Source: Geoalkalibacter sp. (GTDB lineage Bacteria; Desulfobacterota; Desulfuromonadia; Desulfuromonadales; Geoalkalibacteraceae). From it: a stretch of 37,087 nt of DNA. Of this stretch, positions 1 to 7,279 are shown in pieces. Position 1 is the stretch's first letter. Every line of letters begins with the position of its first letter. The stretch covers positions 1-37,087 of the forward strand of contig NZ_JAUVWH010000009.1 of the NCBI RefSeq assembly GCF_030604225.1. The letters are read 5' to 3'. Made by a program: the position numbers and the translations under genes. Below the pieces are notes generated by a model. The model worked only from the letters and a program-made list of their open reading frames with translations. It was not told the DNA's origin and ran no database searches.

Positions 1-10
1 CCTTGGTCAT
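1..10 (-). CDS. ihfA: Probable start of integration host factor alpha subunit (partial)
   Basis: Only the first three codons (Met-Thr-Lys) are inside the window, so the protein cannot be identified from its own sequence. What is seen is a good ribosome binding site (GGAGG, four bases before the ATG) about 80 bases after the pheT stop on the same strand. IhfA proteins usually start Met-Thr-Lys, and ihfA follows pheT in many proteobacteria. The call therefore rests on the ribosome binding site, the three residues and conserved gene order. IHF alpha would be a DNA-bending nucleoid protein. Any other small gene starting MTK would fit the bases equally well. Confidence 0.5.
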
Positions 11-91
11 AGCACCTCCAGAAATCAAAACCCATGTCCTTGAATTTGCTGGTTTTATAACACAGGAATCGGGGTACCGCAACCGATTTTT

Positions 92-2509
92 TCAGCGAAT
101 TTCAGCACCTAACTCATTTTCCAGGGCGCTGATGATGCGTCCGTGGGCCTGGCTGATCTCCTCGTCGGTCAGGGTTTTCTCGGCGGAGCGATAGCGCACG
201 CGAATGGCCACGCTCTTTTTGCCCTCGGGAATTCCCTTGCCCCGATAGATGTCGAAAAGCACGACATCTTCCATGTCCTTGGCCTTGACGCCGGCAACGA
301 CATCGAGGATCTGCCGGCCGCTGACTTTTTCGTCAAGAAGCAGGGCACTGTCGCGAAAAACTCCCGGGTAGCGCGACAGGCTCTTGAATTCCGAGCGTCC
401 CTCGCCCAACGCAAGCAGCGAGCCGAGGTCGAGATCGAGAAGAAAAACCGGCTGGTCGATCTCAAAGGCGGACAGCACCTTGGGATGGACCTCCCCCAGC
501 GACCCGAGAACCTGCTGATCCGCAAGAAGCGTGCAGCTCTTGCCCGGATGGTAATAAACATCCGGTGCGCTATTGTCCCAGGTCAGCCTCGGCAGACGCA
601 GGAGGCCAAGAAGCTCTTCCACCACGCCCTTGAGATCGTAGAAATCAACATTCTCGCCCCCCTGGGACCAGCCCAGCGGAGAGCGCCGCCCACACATGAC
701 GGCCGTCAGGCGCGGATTTTCCTTGGGTAGTTCCTCGCTTTCGCAAGGCAGGAAAACCGGACGCAACTCAAAAAGGCGCAGGTCGGTAGTGCTGCGGTAG
801 GCCAGGTTTTGCGCCATCGTCTGCAGCAGGCTGGGCACCAGGGTGGTCCGCATGACCGATTGGTCTTCGTTCAACGGATTCAACAACCGCACCTGGCTGC
901 GCCGGGAATCATCGGCGCCAAGCTCCAGCCGATCGAGCAAGGCCGCGTTGTTGAAGGAATAGTTGATGACCTCATTGAAGCCGCAGGCAATCACCGCGTC
1001 GCGCAGGCGGCGCTCAAGCCGGCGCAGGGGCGGTTCGCGATGGCAGAGAATGCGCCCCTGAGGCATGGTCGTGGGGATGTGGTCATACCCCTTAAGCCGC
1101 GCGACCTCTTCCATCAGGTCAACTTCCCGCTCCAAATCAGGGCGGAAATTGGGTACGCGCACGTGGAGGGCCTCGTCCTTGCGATCCGCCGCGACCTCGG
1201 CCTCAAGGCCGATGGAGCGCAACAGTTTCTGGATCTCGAACAGATTCACCTCAATGCCGAGCAAACGGCTGGTGCGCTCCGGCGAGATGGTGATGCGACG
1301 CGGCTGGATCGGGGCGGGATAGCAGTCGATACTGCCCGTGGCCAGAACGCCTCCCGCGACCTCGACGATCAAGGACGCCGCGCGATCCAGGGCGCGCGGC
1401 ACCATGTCGACATCGGCGCCGCGCTCGAAACGGTGAGACGATTCGCTGTGCAGCCCGAGACGTTTGCTGGTGCGCCGGATGGTCGGAGGATTGAAATAGG
1501 CGCTCTCCAGCAGGATGTCGACGCTGTCCGGCCGGATCTCGGAATTCTCGCCGCCCATGATACCCGCCAGGGCCACCGGACCTTCACCGTCGCAAATGGT
1601 CAGATCCCCGCTGTTGAGCAGGCGCTCCTGACCATCCAGGGTCTTGAAGCGCTCGGTGTCCCCGGCCCGTCGCACGAGGATGCGCCTGCCGCGCAACTGG
1701 TTGAAATCAAATGCATGAAGCGGGTGTCCCAATTCCATCAAGACATAATTGGTCACGTCGACCACGTTGTTGATGGACCGAAGGCCGATCGCCTCCAGGC
1801 GCCGGACCATCCATTGCGGCGAGGGACCGATCTTGACTCCGCGAATCAACCGAGCGGCATAACGCGGGCACATGCCTGGTTCGTCGATCGTCACCGAAGT
1901 CTGCTCGCCGATGGGCGCCCCGCCTTCAAGCAAGGGCATTTGCGGCAGGCGCAGGTTCTTGCCGGTCAGGGCGGCGACTTCGCGCGCCACGCCCACGACG
2001 CTCAGGCAATCGGCACGATTGGGGGTCAAACCCAGTTCAAAACGCACATCCTTGAGGCCCAGAGCCTCAAAAACCGGGGTTCCGAGCTTGAGGTCGGGCG
2101 GGAGAATCAGAATGCCCTCGGACTCCTCGGCGAGCCCCAATTCCTTTTCGGAACAGAGCATTCCCTGGGATTCCTGGCCACGAATCTTGGATTTCTTGAT
2201 CTTGAAATCTCCCGGCAAGACCGTCCCGACCTGAGCAAGAGCCACCAGATCGCCGCTTTTGTGGTTTTTCGCGCCACAGACGACTTGCACCAGCGAAGTG
2301 CCGGTGTCCACTTGGCAGACCGTCAGGCGGTCGGCGTCGGGATGAGGCACAACATCCTGGAGGCGGGCGACAACCACCGTGTCGAGACCCTCCCCGATCT
2401 TCTCCATGCTGTCGACCTCCAATCCGGCCATGGTCAAGCGATGGGCCAGTTCCTCGGGGGCGAGGTCGCAATCAACGAATTCCTTGAGCCAGTTGTAGGT
2501 GAGGATCAT
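92..2509 (-). CDS. pheT: Phenylalanyl-tRNA synthetase beta subunit
   Basis: This cytoplasmic subunit pairs with PheS to form the alpha2-beta2 enzyme that charges tRNA-Phe. At 805 residues it has the usual full length (about 795 in E. coli). The N-terminal EMAPII-like tRNA-binding region spans about residues 39-150 and includes the segment HPDADRL. The B3/B4 editing region and the B5 domain follow in the middle, and the C-terminal anticodon-binding FDX-ACB domain covers about residues 710-804, beginning SRYPGVFRDSALL. It lies 58 bases after pheS and continues the thrS-infC-rpmI-rplT-pheS-pheT order. The ATG has purine-rich sequence immediately before it and AGGA further upstream. No frameshift or missing domain is apparent. 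Confidence 0.97.
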   Translation of the reverse strand: MILTYNWLKEFVDCDLAPEELAHRLTMAGLEVDSMEKIGEGLDTVVVARLQDVVPHPDADRLTVCQVDTGTSLVQVVCGAKNHKSGDLVALAQVGTVLPGDFKIKKSKIRGQESQGMLCSEKELGLAEESEGILILPPDLKLGTPVFEALGLKDVRFELGLTPNRADCLSVVGVAREVAALTGKNLRLPQMPLLEGGAPIGEQTSVTIDEPGMCPRYAARLIRGVKIGPSPQWMVRRLEAIGLRSINNVVDVTNYVLMELGHPLHAFDFNQLRGRRILVRRAGDTERFKTLDGQERLLNSGDLTICDGEGPVALAGIMGGENSEIRPDSVDILLESAYFNPPTIRRTSKRLGLHSESSHRFERGADVDMVPRALDRAASLIVEVAGGVLATGSIDCYPAPIQPRRITISPERTSRLLGIEVNLFEIQKLLRSIGLEAEVAADRKDEALHVRVPNFRPDLEREVDLMEEVARLKGYDHIPTTMPQGRILCHREPPLRRLERRLRDAVIACGFNEVINYSFNNAALLDRLELGADDSRRSQVRLLNPLNEDQSVMRTTLVPSLLQTMAQNLAYRSTTDLRLFELRPVFLPCESEELPKENPRLTAVMCGRRSPLGWSQGGENVDFYDLKGVVEELLGLLRLPRLTWDNSAPDVYYHPGKSCTLLADQQVLGSLGEVHPKVLSAFEIDQPVFLLDLDLGSLLALGEGRSEFKSLSRYPGVFRDSALLLDEKVSGRQILDVVAGVKAKDMEDVVLFDIYRGKGIPEGKKSVAIRVRYRSAEKTLTDEEISQAHGRIISALENELGAEIR

Positions 2510-2567
2510 TCCTTCAGGTCCTTTATCAGGAGATAAGCATCAAGCCGTTGTTTTACAACAAGTTCTT

Positions 2568-3593
2568 TCAGAACTGGCGCAGAAAGCGGACATCGTTCTC
2601 AAAGAACAGACGCAAATCGTTCACGCCGTACCTGAGCATGGCGATGCGCTCAATGCCCATGCCGAAGGCGAACCCAGAATAGACCGCCGGATCATAATTG
2701 ACCGACTTGAACACCTCGGGATCGATCATGCCGCTGCCGAGAATCTCCAGCCAGCCGCTGCCCTTGCAGACGCGACAACCGCTGCCCTTGCAAATAACGC
2801 ACTGGATGTCGACTTCGGCGGATGGTTCGGTGAAAGGAAAAAATGAGGGCCGGAAGCGCACACCGACACCGCGTCCGAAATACTGGCTGATGAAGGCGGT
2901 GAGAATACCCTTGAGATCCCCGAAAGTCACATGCCGATCGACGAGAAAACCTTCAATCTGATGAAACATGGGACTATGGGTAATGTCCGAATCACGGCGG
3001 TACACGGTACCGGGCGCAACAACGCGCACGGGAGGCGCATGCTGTAGCATGGTTCGCACCTGAACCGGCGAGGTATGGGTGCGCAGCAAAACGTCCTCGG
3101 ACACGAAAAACGTGTCCTGCATGTCGCGAGCGGGATGATCCTTGGGGAAATTGAGCGCTTCGAAATTGAAAAAATCCTTTTCCACCTCGGGTCCCTCGGC
3201 CACGCCGAAGCCCAAGGCGGAAAAAATCGCGCAAATTTCCTCGGTCACCAGGGTAATGGGATGCTTGCTGCCGGTAAACCGGGCGCGTCCGGGGAGGGTC
3301 ACGTCGATTTTCTCGCGCTCCAGGCGCATCCGGATATCATCCTCGCGGACCTTCACGAGGCGCGACTGAAAAAGTACCTCCAACTCATCCTTGAGCTGAT
3401 TGAGCAGGGCCCCGACGCCGGGTCGTTCCTCCGGGGGAACGCTGCCCAAACCCTTCATCAAGGCGGTCAATTCACCCTTCTTGCCGAGATAGCGCACCCG
3501 CGCCTGCTGCAGATCGCTCTCACCGGCCGCTGCGAGCAGCGCCTGTCGCCCTTCGGCGGCGATGGCCTCAAGTCTGTCCTTCATGGTCTCCAT
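2568..3593 (-). CDS. pheS: Phenylalanyl-tRNA synthetase alpha subunit
   Basis: This is the catalytic subunit of phenylalanyl-tRNA synthetase, 341 residues long (E. coli 327). It has an N-terminal coiled-coil tRNA-binding arm (about residues 1-85), then a class II core. Class II motif 2 is visible in YRRDSDITHSPMFHQIEG (about 197-214) and motif 3 in GMGIERIAML (about 311-320). A four-cysteine insert, CVICKGSGCRVC, precedes the WLEILG segment. That insert is known in many bacterial PheS proteins outside the enterobacteria and may bind zinc. Two in-frame ATGs lie three codons apart. The first is used here, but MKDRLEAI (start 3584) is equally possible. Two terminator-like hairpins lie between rplT and this gene, so it may be separately controlled. 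Confidence 0.97.
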   Translation of the reverse strand: METMKDRLEAIAAEGRQALLAAAGESDLQQARVRYLGKKGELTALMKGLGSVPPEERPGVGALLNQLKDELEVLFQSRLVKVREDDIRMRLEREKIDVTLPGRARFTGSKHPITLVTEEICAIFSALGFGVAEGPEVEKDFFNFEALNFPKDHPARDMQDTFFVSEDVLLRTHTSPVQVRTMLQHAPPVRVVAPGTVYRRDSDITHSPMFHQIEGFLVDRHVTFGDLKGILTAFISQYFGRGVGVRFRPSFFPFTEPSAEVDIQCVICKGSGCRVCKGSGWLEILGSGMIDPEVFKSVNYDPAVYSGFAFGMGIERIAMLRYGVNDLRLFFENDVRFLRQF

Positions 3594-3656
3594 CCAGCCA
3601 CGGATAGGGCGGTCTCGGGCCGCGAAGGAAAAGGGCAGCCCGAACCACCATCCAGG

Positions 3657-3690
3657 AAAAAGTATGGAAGCCTCAGCCGCCGGCTTCCAT
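3657..3690 (-). terminator. Attenuator-like hairpin upstream of pheS
   Basis: On the minus strand a perfect 9-bp stem (ATGGAAGCC with GGCTTCCAT, 9-nt loop) is followed after two bases by five Ts. It ends about 63 bases before the pheS start and follows the strong rplT terminator by only about 24 bases. The geometry is that of an intrinsic terminator. It could be a backup terminator for the infC-rplT transcript or a leader attenuator for pheST, as E. coli has upstream of pheST. I found no convincing Phe-rich leader peptide, so the attenuator reading is inference. Confidence 0.45.
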
Positions 3691-3713
3691 TCCTGTATAT
3701 CGACGACGATTGT

Positions 3714-3749
3714 TTAAAAAAAAGAGATGAGGAAGTCCCCATCTCTTTT
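3714..3749 (-). terminator. Intrinsic terminator after rplT
   Basis: A perfect 10-bp stem (AAAAGAGATG with CATCTCTTTT on the minus strand) with a 10-nt loop is followed directly by a run of Ts. It begins about 16 bases after the rplT stop codon. This is a textbook intrinsic terminator, so the infC-rpmI-rplT transcript probably ends here at least part of the time. Confidence 0.85.
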
Positions 3750-3764
3750 GATTGCGGCCTGCGG

Positions 3765-4121
3765 CTACTGCAACCGGGCCTTGGCCTGATCGACAACCTT
3801 GGCGAAGCCCTTGGGATCTTCCACCGCAAGCTGCGCGAGGATCTTGCGATCCAGCCCGATCTCAGCCTTTTTCAGGCCATGCACCAGGCGACTGTAGGAT
3901 AGTCCGTTGTCACGCGAAGCGGCATTGATGCGAGCGATCCACAGGGCGCGAAAATCGCGCTTGCGCACGCGGCGATCGCGAAACGCGTAATTAAGCGCGC
4001 GATCGACGGCCTCGGTAGCGCTGCGAAACAATTTGCCGCGCGCGCCACGGTAGCCTTTGGCCAACTTCAAAATCTTGTTTCTTCTGCGTCTCGCTTTGAA
4101 TCCTCTTTTGACTCTCGGCAT
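3765..4121 (-). CDS. rplT: 50S ribosomal protein L20
   Basis: L20 is an early-assembly 23S rRNA-binding protein of the large subunit. Its length of 118 residues matches the family, and the extremely basic N-terminus ([19 protein letters not shown]) and the segment [13 protein letters not shown] are diagnostic. It follows rpmI by 112 bases, a gap holding a UUCG-loop hairpin, and is preceded by an AAGGAG ribosome binding site. In E. coli L20 represses its own operon by binding the leader. Whether that happens here cannot be read from the sequence. Confidence 0.97.
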   Translation of the reverse strand: MPRVKRGFKARRRRNKILKLAKGYRGARGKLFRSATEAVDRALNYAFRDRRVRKRDFRALWIARINAASRDNGLSYSRLVHGLKKAEIGLDRKILAQLAVEDPKGFAKVVDQAKARLQ

Positions 4122-4147
4122 CCTGGTACTCCTTCGTTAAATAAATA

Positions 4148-4163
4148 AGCGGCCGAAGCCGCT
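4148..4163 (-). promoter_or_regulatory. UUCG-tetraloop hairpin between rpmI and rplT
   Basis: On the minus strand AGCGGC and GCCGCT enclose the stable tetraloop TTCG, giving a tight 6-bp hairpin in the 112-bp rpmI-rplT gap. It is followed by TATTTATT rather than a T run, so it is a poor terminator. It may be a processing or stabilising element, or part of an L20-responsive structure. The structure is seen; the role is unknown. Confidence 0.35.
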
Positions 4164-4233
4164 ACCGGATCTGAAGGGGGAGACATGAACCCCTCAGTTC
4201 ACGGATTTAAAGCCGATTGGCGCTGCGCCCCGA

Positions 4234-4431
4234 TCAGAGATAGGGGATCAGGCGGGCGATATTGGCATGATCGCGGTTATCCACGATGGCCCCGCCACGC
4301 AGATTGCGTTTGCGCTTGGTGCTTTTCTTGGTCAGAATGTGGCGCTTATACGCCTTGCTGCGACGGATTTTACCGGTGCCGGTCTTGCTGAAACGCTTGG
4401 CGGCGCCTCGGTTGGTTTTAATTTTCGGCAT
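4234..4431 (-). CDS. rpmI: 50S ribosomal protein L35
   Basis: This is a small large-subunit ribosomal protein of 65 residues, the usual family length. The start [21 protein letters not shown] and the basic middle [14 protein letters not shown] are characteristic of L35. It sits between infC (62-bp gap) and rplT, the conserved order. An AAGGAG site eight bases before the ATG supports the start. Confidence 0.97.
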   Translation of the reverse strand: MPKIKTNRGAAKRFSKTGTGKIRRSKAYKRHILTKKSTKRKRNLRGGAIVDNRDHANIARLIPYL

Positions 4432-4493
4432 CTGAGCAACTCCTTAAAAGATAAATAGCGGCCAGGCGGTCAGGGCGCCCAGCATCAAGCAAA

Positions 4494-5012
4494 TCAGGAT
4501 TTTTTTGCCGGAGCGACGATCATGGTCATGAAGCGACCCTGAAGGCTTGGGCGCGATTCCACCTGGCCCAGGTCGGCGACGCCCTCCGCGGCCCGATCAA
4601 GCAGCAAATGGCCGCGCTCGGGATGGGTGACCTCGCGTCCGCGAAACATCATGGTGAACTTCACCTTGTTGCCGTCTTCGAGAAAACGGCGGGCGTTGCG
4701 CACCTTGACTTGAAAATCGTGCTCATCGGTCTTGGGTCGCATCTTGACTTCCTTGAGCTCGACGCGGGCCATTTTCTTCTTGGCCTCCGCCGCCTTCTTG
4801 CTCTGCTGGTACATGTACTTGCCGAAGTCCATGATCCGACAGACGGGCGGATTCGCATTGGGCGAAACCTCAACCAGGTCCAGCCCCCGCTCCTCGGCGG
4901 CGGCCAGCGCATCGGTCAGGCTCATAACCCCCAGCTGCTGGGATTCGTCGTCGATGACCCGAACTTCCCGGGCCCGAATGGCGCGATTGATGTTGGTTTC
5001 TGGCTTAGCTAT
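4494..5012 (-). CDS. infC: Translation initiation factor IF-3 (AUA or AUC start)
   Basis: IF-3 binds the 30S subunit, prevents premature subunit joining and checks start-codon and initiator-tRNA choice. An ATG-only reading would begin at 4925, but the conserved N-terminus (IAKPETNINRAIRAREVRVI) is encoded upstream in frame. No ATG, GTG or TTG is available there. The strong AGGAGG site (5025-5020) is followed by ATC (5015-5013) and ATA (5012-5010). ATA at seven-base spacing gives 172 residues and ATC at four-base spacing gives 173. Rare AUU, AUC or AUA starts are a known feature of infC and let IF-3 regulate its own synthesis. The ribosome binding site overlaps the thrS stop codon, so the two genes are probably translationally coupled. 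Confidence 0.93.
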   Translation of the reverse strand: MAKPETNINRAIRAREVRVIDDESQQLGVMSLTDALAAAEERGLDLVEVSPNANPPVCRIMDFGKYMYQQSKKAAEAKKKMARVELKEVKMRPKTDEHDFQVKVRNARRFLEDGNKVKFTMMFRGREVTHPERGHLLLDRAAEGVADLGQVESRPSLQGRFMTMIVAPAKKS

Positions 5013-5023
5013 GATGCGACCTC

Positions 5024-6940
5024 CTAGTGGTAGTTTTTACACTCATCGTCAACGAAACGCACAAAATCGGCGGGCGACATGGCGTCGAGCATCTTTCCGG
5101 AACGATGTCGCGGAGCGACCGTTCCCTGCTCCATCTCCTTGTCGCCGATCACCAGCATGTAGGGGATTTTTTCAACCTGCGCCTCGCGAATCTTGAACCC
5201 GAGCTTTTCATTGCGCAGATCCTGCCGCACCCTCAGGCCCGCGGCGCGCAGCTCATTGAAGACCTGCTGCGCATAAGCGGCTTGATTGTCGGTCACATTG
5301 ACCACGACAGCCTGAACCGGTGAGATCCACAAAGGGAAATTTCCGGCGTAATGCTCGATCAGAACGCCGATGAATCGCTCGATGGAACCGAGGATGACGC
5401 GATGGACCATGACAGGGCGATGTTTTTCGCCATCGGCCCCGACAAAGCTCAGATCGAAGCGCTCGGGCAGGGTAAAATCGCACTGGATTGTAGCACACTG
5501 CCAACGTCTGTCAAGGGCATCCTTGAGCTTCACATCGATCTTGGGGCCGTAAAAAGCGCCGTCTCCCTCGTTGACTTCAAAAGGCAGCCCCGTGTCCTTC
5601 AAGGCATTCATGAGAGCGTTGGTGGCGCGCTCCCAATCCTGATCGCTGCCGATGGACTTGGCCGGCCGGGTGGAAATTTCAAGTTCATAGGCGAAGCCGA
5701 AAATTCCCATGACATCGCGCACAAACTGGAGCACTCCCTTGATTTCGCCGTCAAGCTGATCGGGCGTGCAAAGGATGTGCGCATCATCCTGGGTAAAGCC
5801 GCGCACCCGGGTCAAGCCGTGCAGCACGCCGGATTTTTCATGGCGATGGACGGTGCCCAATTCGAAGAAACGCAGGGGCAGATCCCGATAGGAGCGGATC
5901 TGCGATTTGTAAATGATCATATGGGAAAGACAGTTCATGGGCTTGATGCCATAGCCCTGTCCTTCCACCTCGGTGAAATACATATTCTCGCGGTAATTGT
6001 CGTAGTGCCCCGAGGTCTTCCACAAATCGGTGCGCAGCAACTGCGGCCCCATGACGATGTCGTAGCCGCGCTTGAGATGCTCGCGCCGCTCGAAATCCTC
6101 CAGAATGGTGCGCAGCAGCGCTCCCTTGGGATGCCAGATCACCAGACCGGCGCCAGCCTCCTCGCTGAAGGAAAACAGATCGAGCTCGCGGCCCAGTTTG
6201 CGATGGTCGCGCTTGCGCGCCTCCTCCAGCCGCTGCAAATGCGCCTTGAGCTCCTTGCGATCCGGAAAGGCCGTGGCGTAGAGGCGCTGAAGCATGGCGC
6301 GGTTCTCGTCGCCGCGCCAGTAGGCGCCGGCCACGCTGGTCAGCTTGAAGGCCTTGATGAAGCCGGTGGAAGGCAAGTGCGGACCGCGGCACAAATCGAC
6401 GAAATCGCCCTGGCGATAGAGCGACACGGTCTGGTTGGGCAAATCCTCGATTAGCTCGACCTTGTAGGCCTCGCCCTGTTCGCGAAAGAGCTCAATGGCA
6501 CTCTCGCGGGTCATTTCCTCACGTCGAATTGGCAGATCGGCCGCGGCCAACTCGGCCATTTTGGCTTCGATGGCGTCGAATTCCTCAGGCGTGAACTTGT
6601 GCGTCTCGCTGTAGAAATCGTAATAGAAGCCGTTTTCGATGGCGGGGCCGATGGTGACCTGGACGTCTCTGCCAAACAGGGTCTTGACCGCTTGAGCCAT
6701 CAGATGCGCCGTGGAGTGGCGATAAATCTCAAGTCCCGCGGGACTGTCGAGAGTGACGATTTCCAGCCGACAATCCCGATTCAGCGCAGCGGTCACATCG
6801 GTCAGCTGGCCGTCGATCCTGGCGGCCACCGCCTGTCGCGCCAATCGCTCGCTGATGTCCCGAGCGACTTCCAATGCCGTGGTGCCGGCCGGAAAGTCTC
6901 TTCTCGTCCCATCGGGGAGTTCGATGTGAACCCTGCTCAT
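5024..6940 (-). CDS. thrS: Threonyl-tRNA synthetase
   Basis: This class II synthetase charges tRNA-Thr and edits Ser-tRNA-Thr. From the ATG at 6940 it has 638 residues (E. coli 642). The N-terminal TGS domain spans about residues 1-62. The editing domain carries HSTAH (His75 and His79) and CRGPH. The catalytic core contains the zinc-ligand segment MNCLSH, and a C-terminal anticodon-binding domain follows. A GTG at 6952 would add four residues, but GGAG six bases before the ATG favours 6940. The gene heads the thrS-infC-rpmI-rplT-pheS-pheT run. A hairpin with a UUCG loop ends only about 17 bases upstream of the start, hinting at leader control. Confidence 0.97.
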   Translation of the reverse strand: MSRVHIELPDGTRRDFPAGTTALEVARDISERLARQAVAARIDGQLTDVTAALNRDCRLEIVTLDSPAGLEIYRHSTAHLMAQAVKTLFGRDVQVTIGPAIENGFYYDFYSETHKFTPEEFDAIEAKMAELAAADLPIRREEMTRESAIELFREQGEAYKVELIEDLPNQTVSLYRQGDFVDLCRGPHLPSTGFIKAFKLTSVAGAYWRGDENRAMLQRLYATAFPDRKELKAHLQRLEEARKRDHRKLGRELDLFSFSEEAGAGLVIWHPKGALLRTILEDFERREHLKRGYDIVMGPQLLRTDLWKTSGHYDNYRENMYFTEVEGQGYGIKPMNCLSHMIIYKSQIRSYRDLPLRFFELGTVHRHEKSGVLHGLTRVRGFTQDDAHILCTPDQLDGEIKGVLQFVRDVMGIFGFAYELEISTRPAKSIGSDQDWERATNALMNALKDTGLPFEVNEGDGAFYGPKIDVKLKDALDRRWQCATIQCDFTLPERFDLSFVGADGEKHRPVMVHRVILGSIERFIGVLIEHYAGNFPLWISPVQAVVVNVTDNQAAYAQQVFNELRAAGLRVRQDLRNEKLGFKIREAQVEKIPYMLVIGDKEMEQGTVAPRHRSGKMLDAMSPADFVRFVDDECKNYH

Positions 6941-6957
6941 GAATTTCTCCACGAATG

Positions 6958-6981
6958 AAAAGAGGCATCCGAAGATGCCTC
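6958..6981 (-). terminator. UUCG-loop terminator or attenuator between tRNA-Val and thrS
   Basis: On the minus strand a perfect 8-bp stem (GAGGCATC with GATGCCTC) closes a TTCG tetraloop and is followed by TTTTC. It lies after the tRNA-Val 3' end and immediately before the thrS ribosome binding site. It probably terminates tRNA-Val transcripts. If thrS depends on readthrough from the tRNA promoter, it also acts as an attenuator. The short T run makes its strength uncertain. Confidence 0.55.
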
Positions 6982-7014
6982 AAGGATACAAGATCGCGGG
7001 TGGTTACTGCATTT

Positions 7015-7089
<75 letters not shown>

Positions 7090-7108
7090 CCATCCGCAAT
7101 GCCGGTCA

Positions 7109-7138
7109 CTTTTAGCAGAATCCGGAAAAGGCTGTCAA
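7109..7138 (-). promoter_or_regulatory. Sigma70-type promoter for tRNA-Val
   Basis: TTGACA (7138-7133) and TAAAAG (7114-7109) are separated by 18 bases on the minus strand. The predicted start is about 13 bases before the tRNA 5' end. The -35 is a perfect consensus; the -10 matches four of six positions. Confidence 0.6.
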
Positions 7139-7214
7139 GCCCTTTGTTTGAGGAACTGTAATTTTTCCAACGGACTGGCCGCCGGACCCAGATTCGGTCA
7201 AACGCCTTTTTAAC

Positions 7215-7244
7215 TTGATCGGCATTCCGCTGGGCGGCTAGGAT
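7215..7244 (+). promoter_or_regulatory. Possible promoter for the acyl-CoA synthetase gene
   Basis: TTGATC (7215-7220) and TAGGAT (7239-7244) are 18 bases apart on the plus strand, about 35 bases before the TTG start at 7280. Both boxes are imperfect. The roughly 190 bases between the divergent tRNA-Val and this gene contain no other gene, so a promoter must lie here, but this is only the best candidate. Confidence 0.4.
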
Positions 7245-7279
7245 GAAACACTTTTTAAAACCACGAGGAGGAGTCTTCC

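Noticed and set aside
73-98. A stem (AATCGG with CCGATT, followed by T6 on the plus strand) near the pheT stop.
   Set aside because: The T tract is on the plus strand, where no gene ends. For the leftward pheT transcript it lacks a T run and overlaps the pheT stop.
5351-6454. A 367-codon plus-strand frame opposite thrS.
   Set aside because: It is an antisense shadow of thrS with low-complexity composition and no conserved motif.
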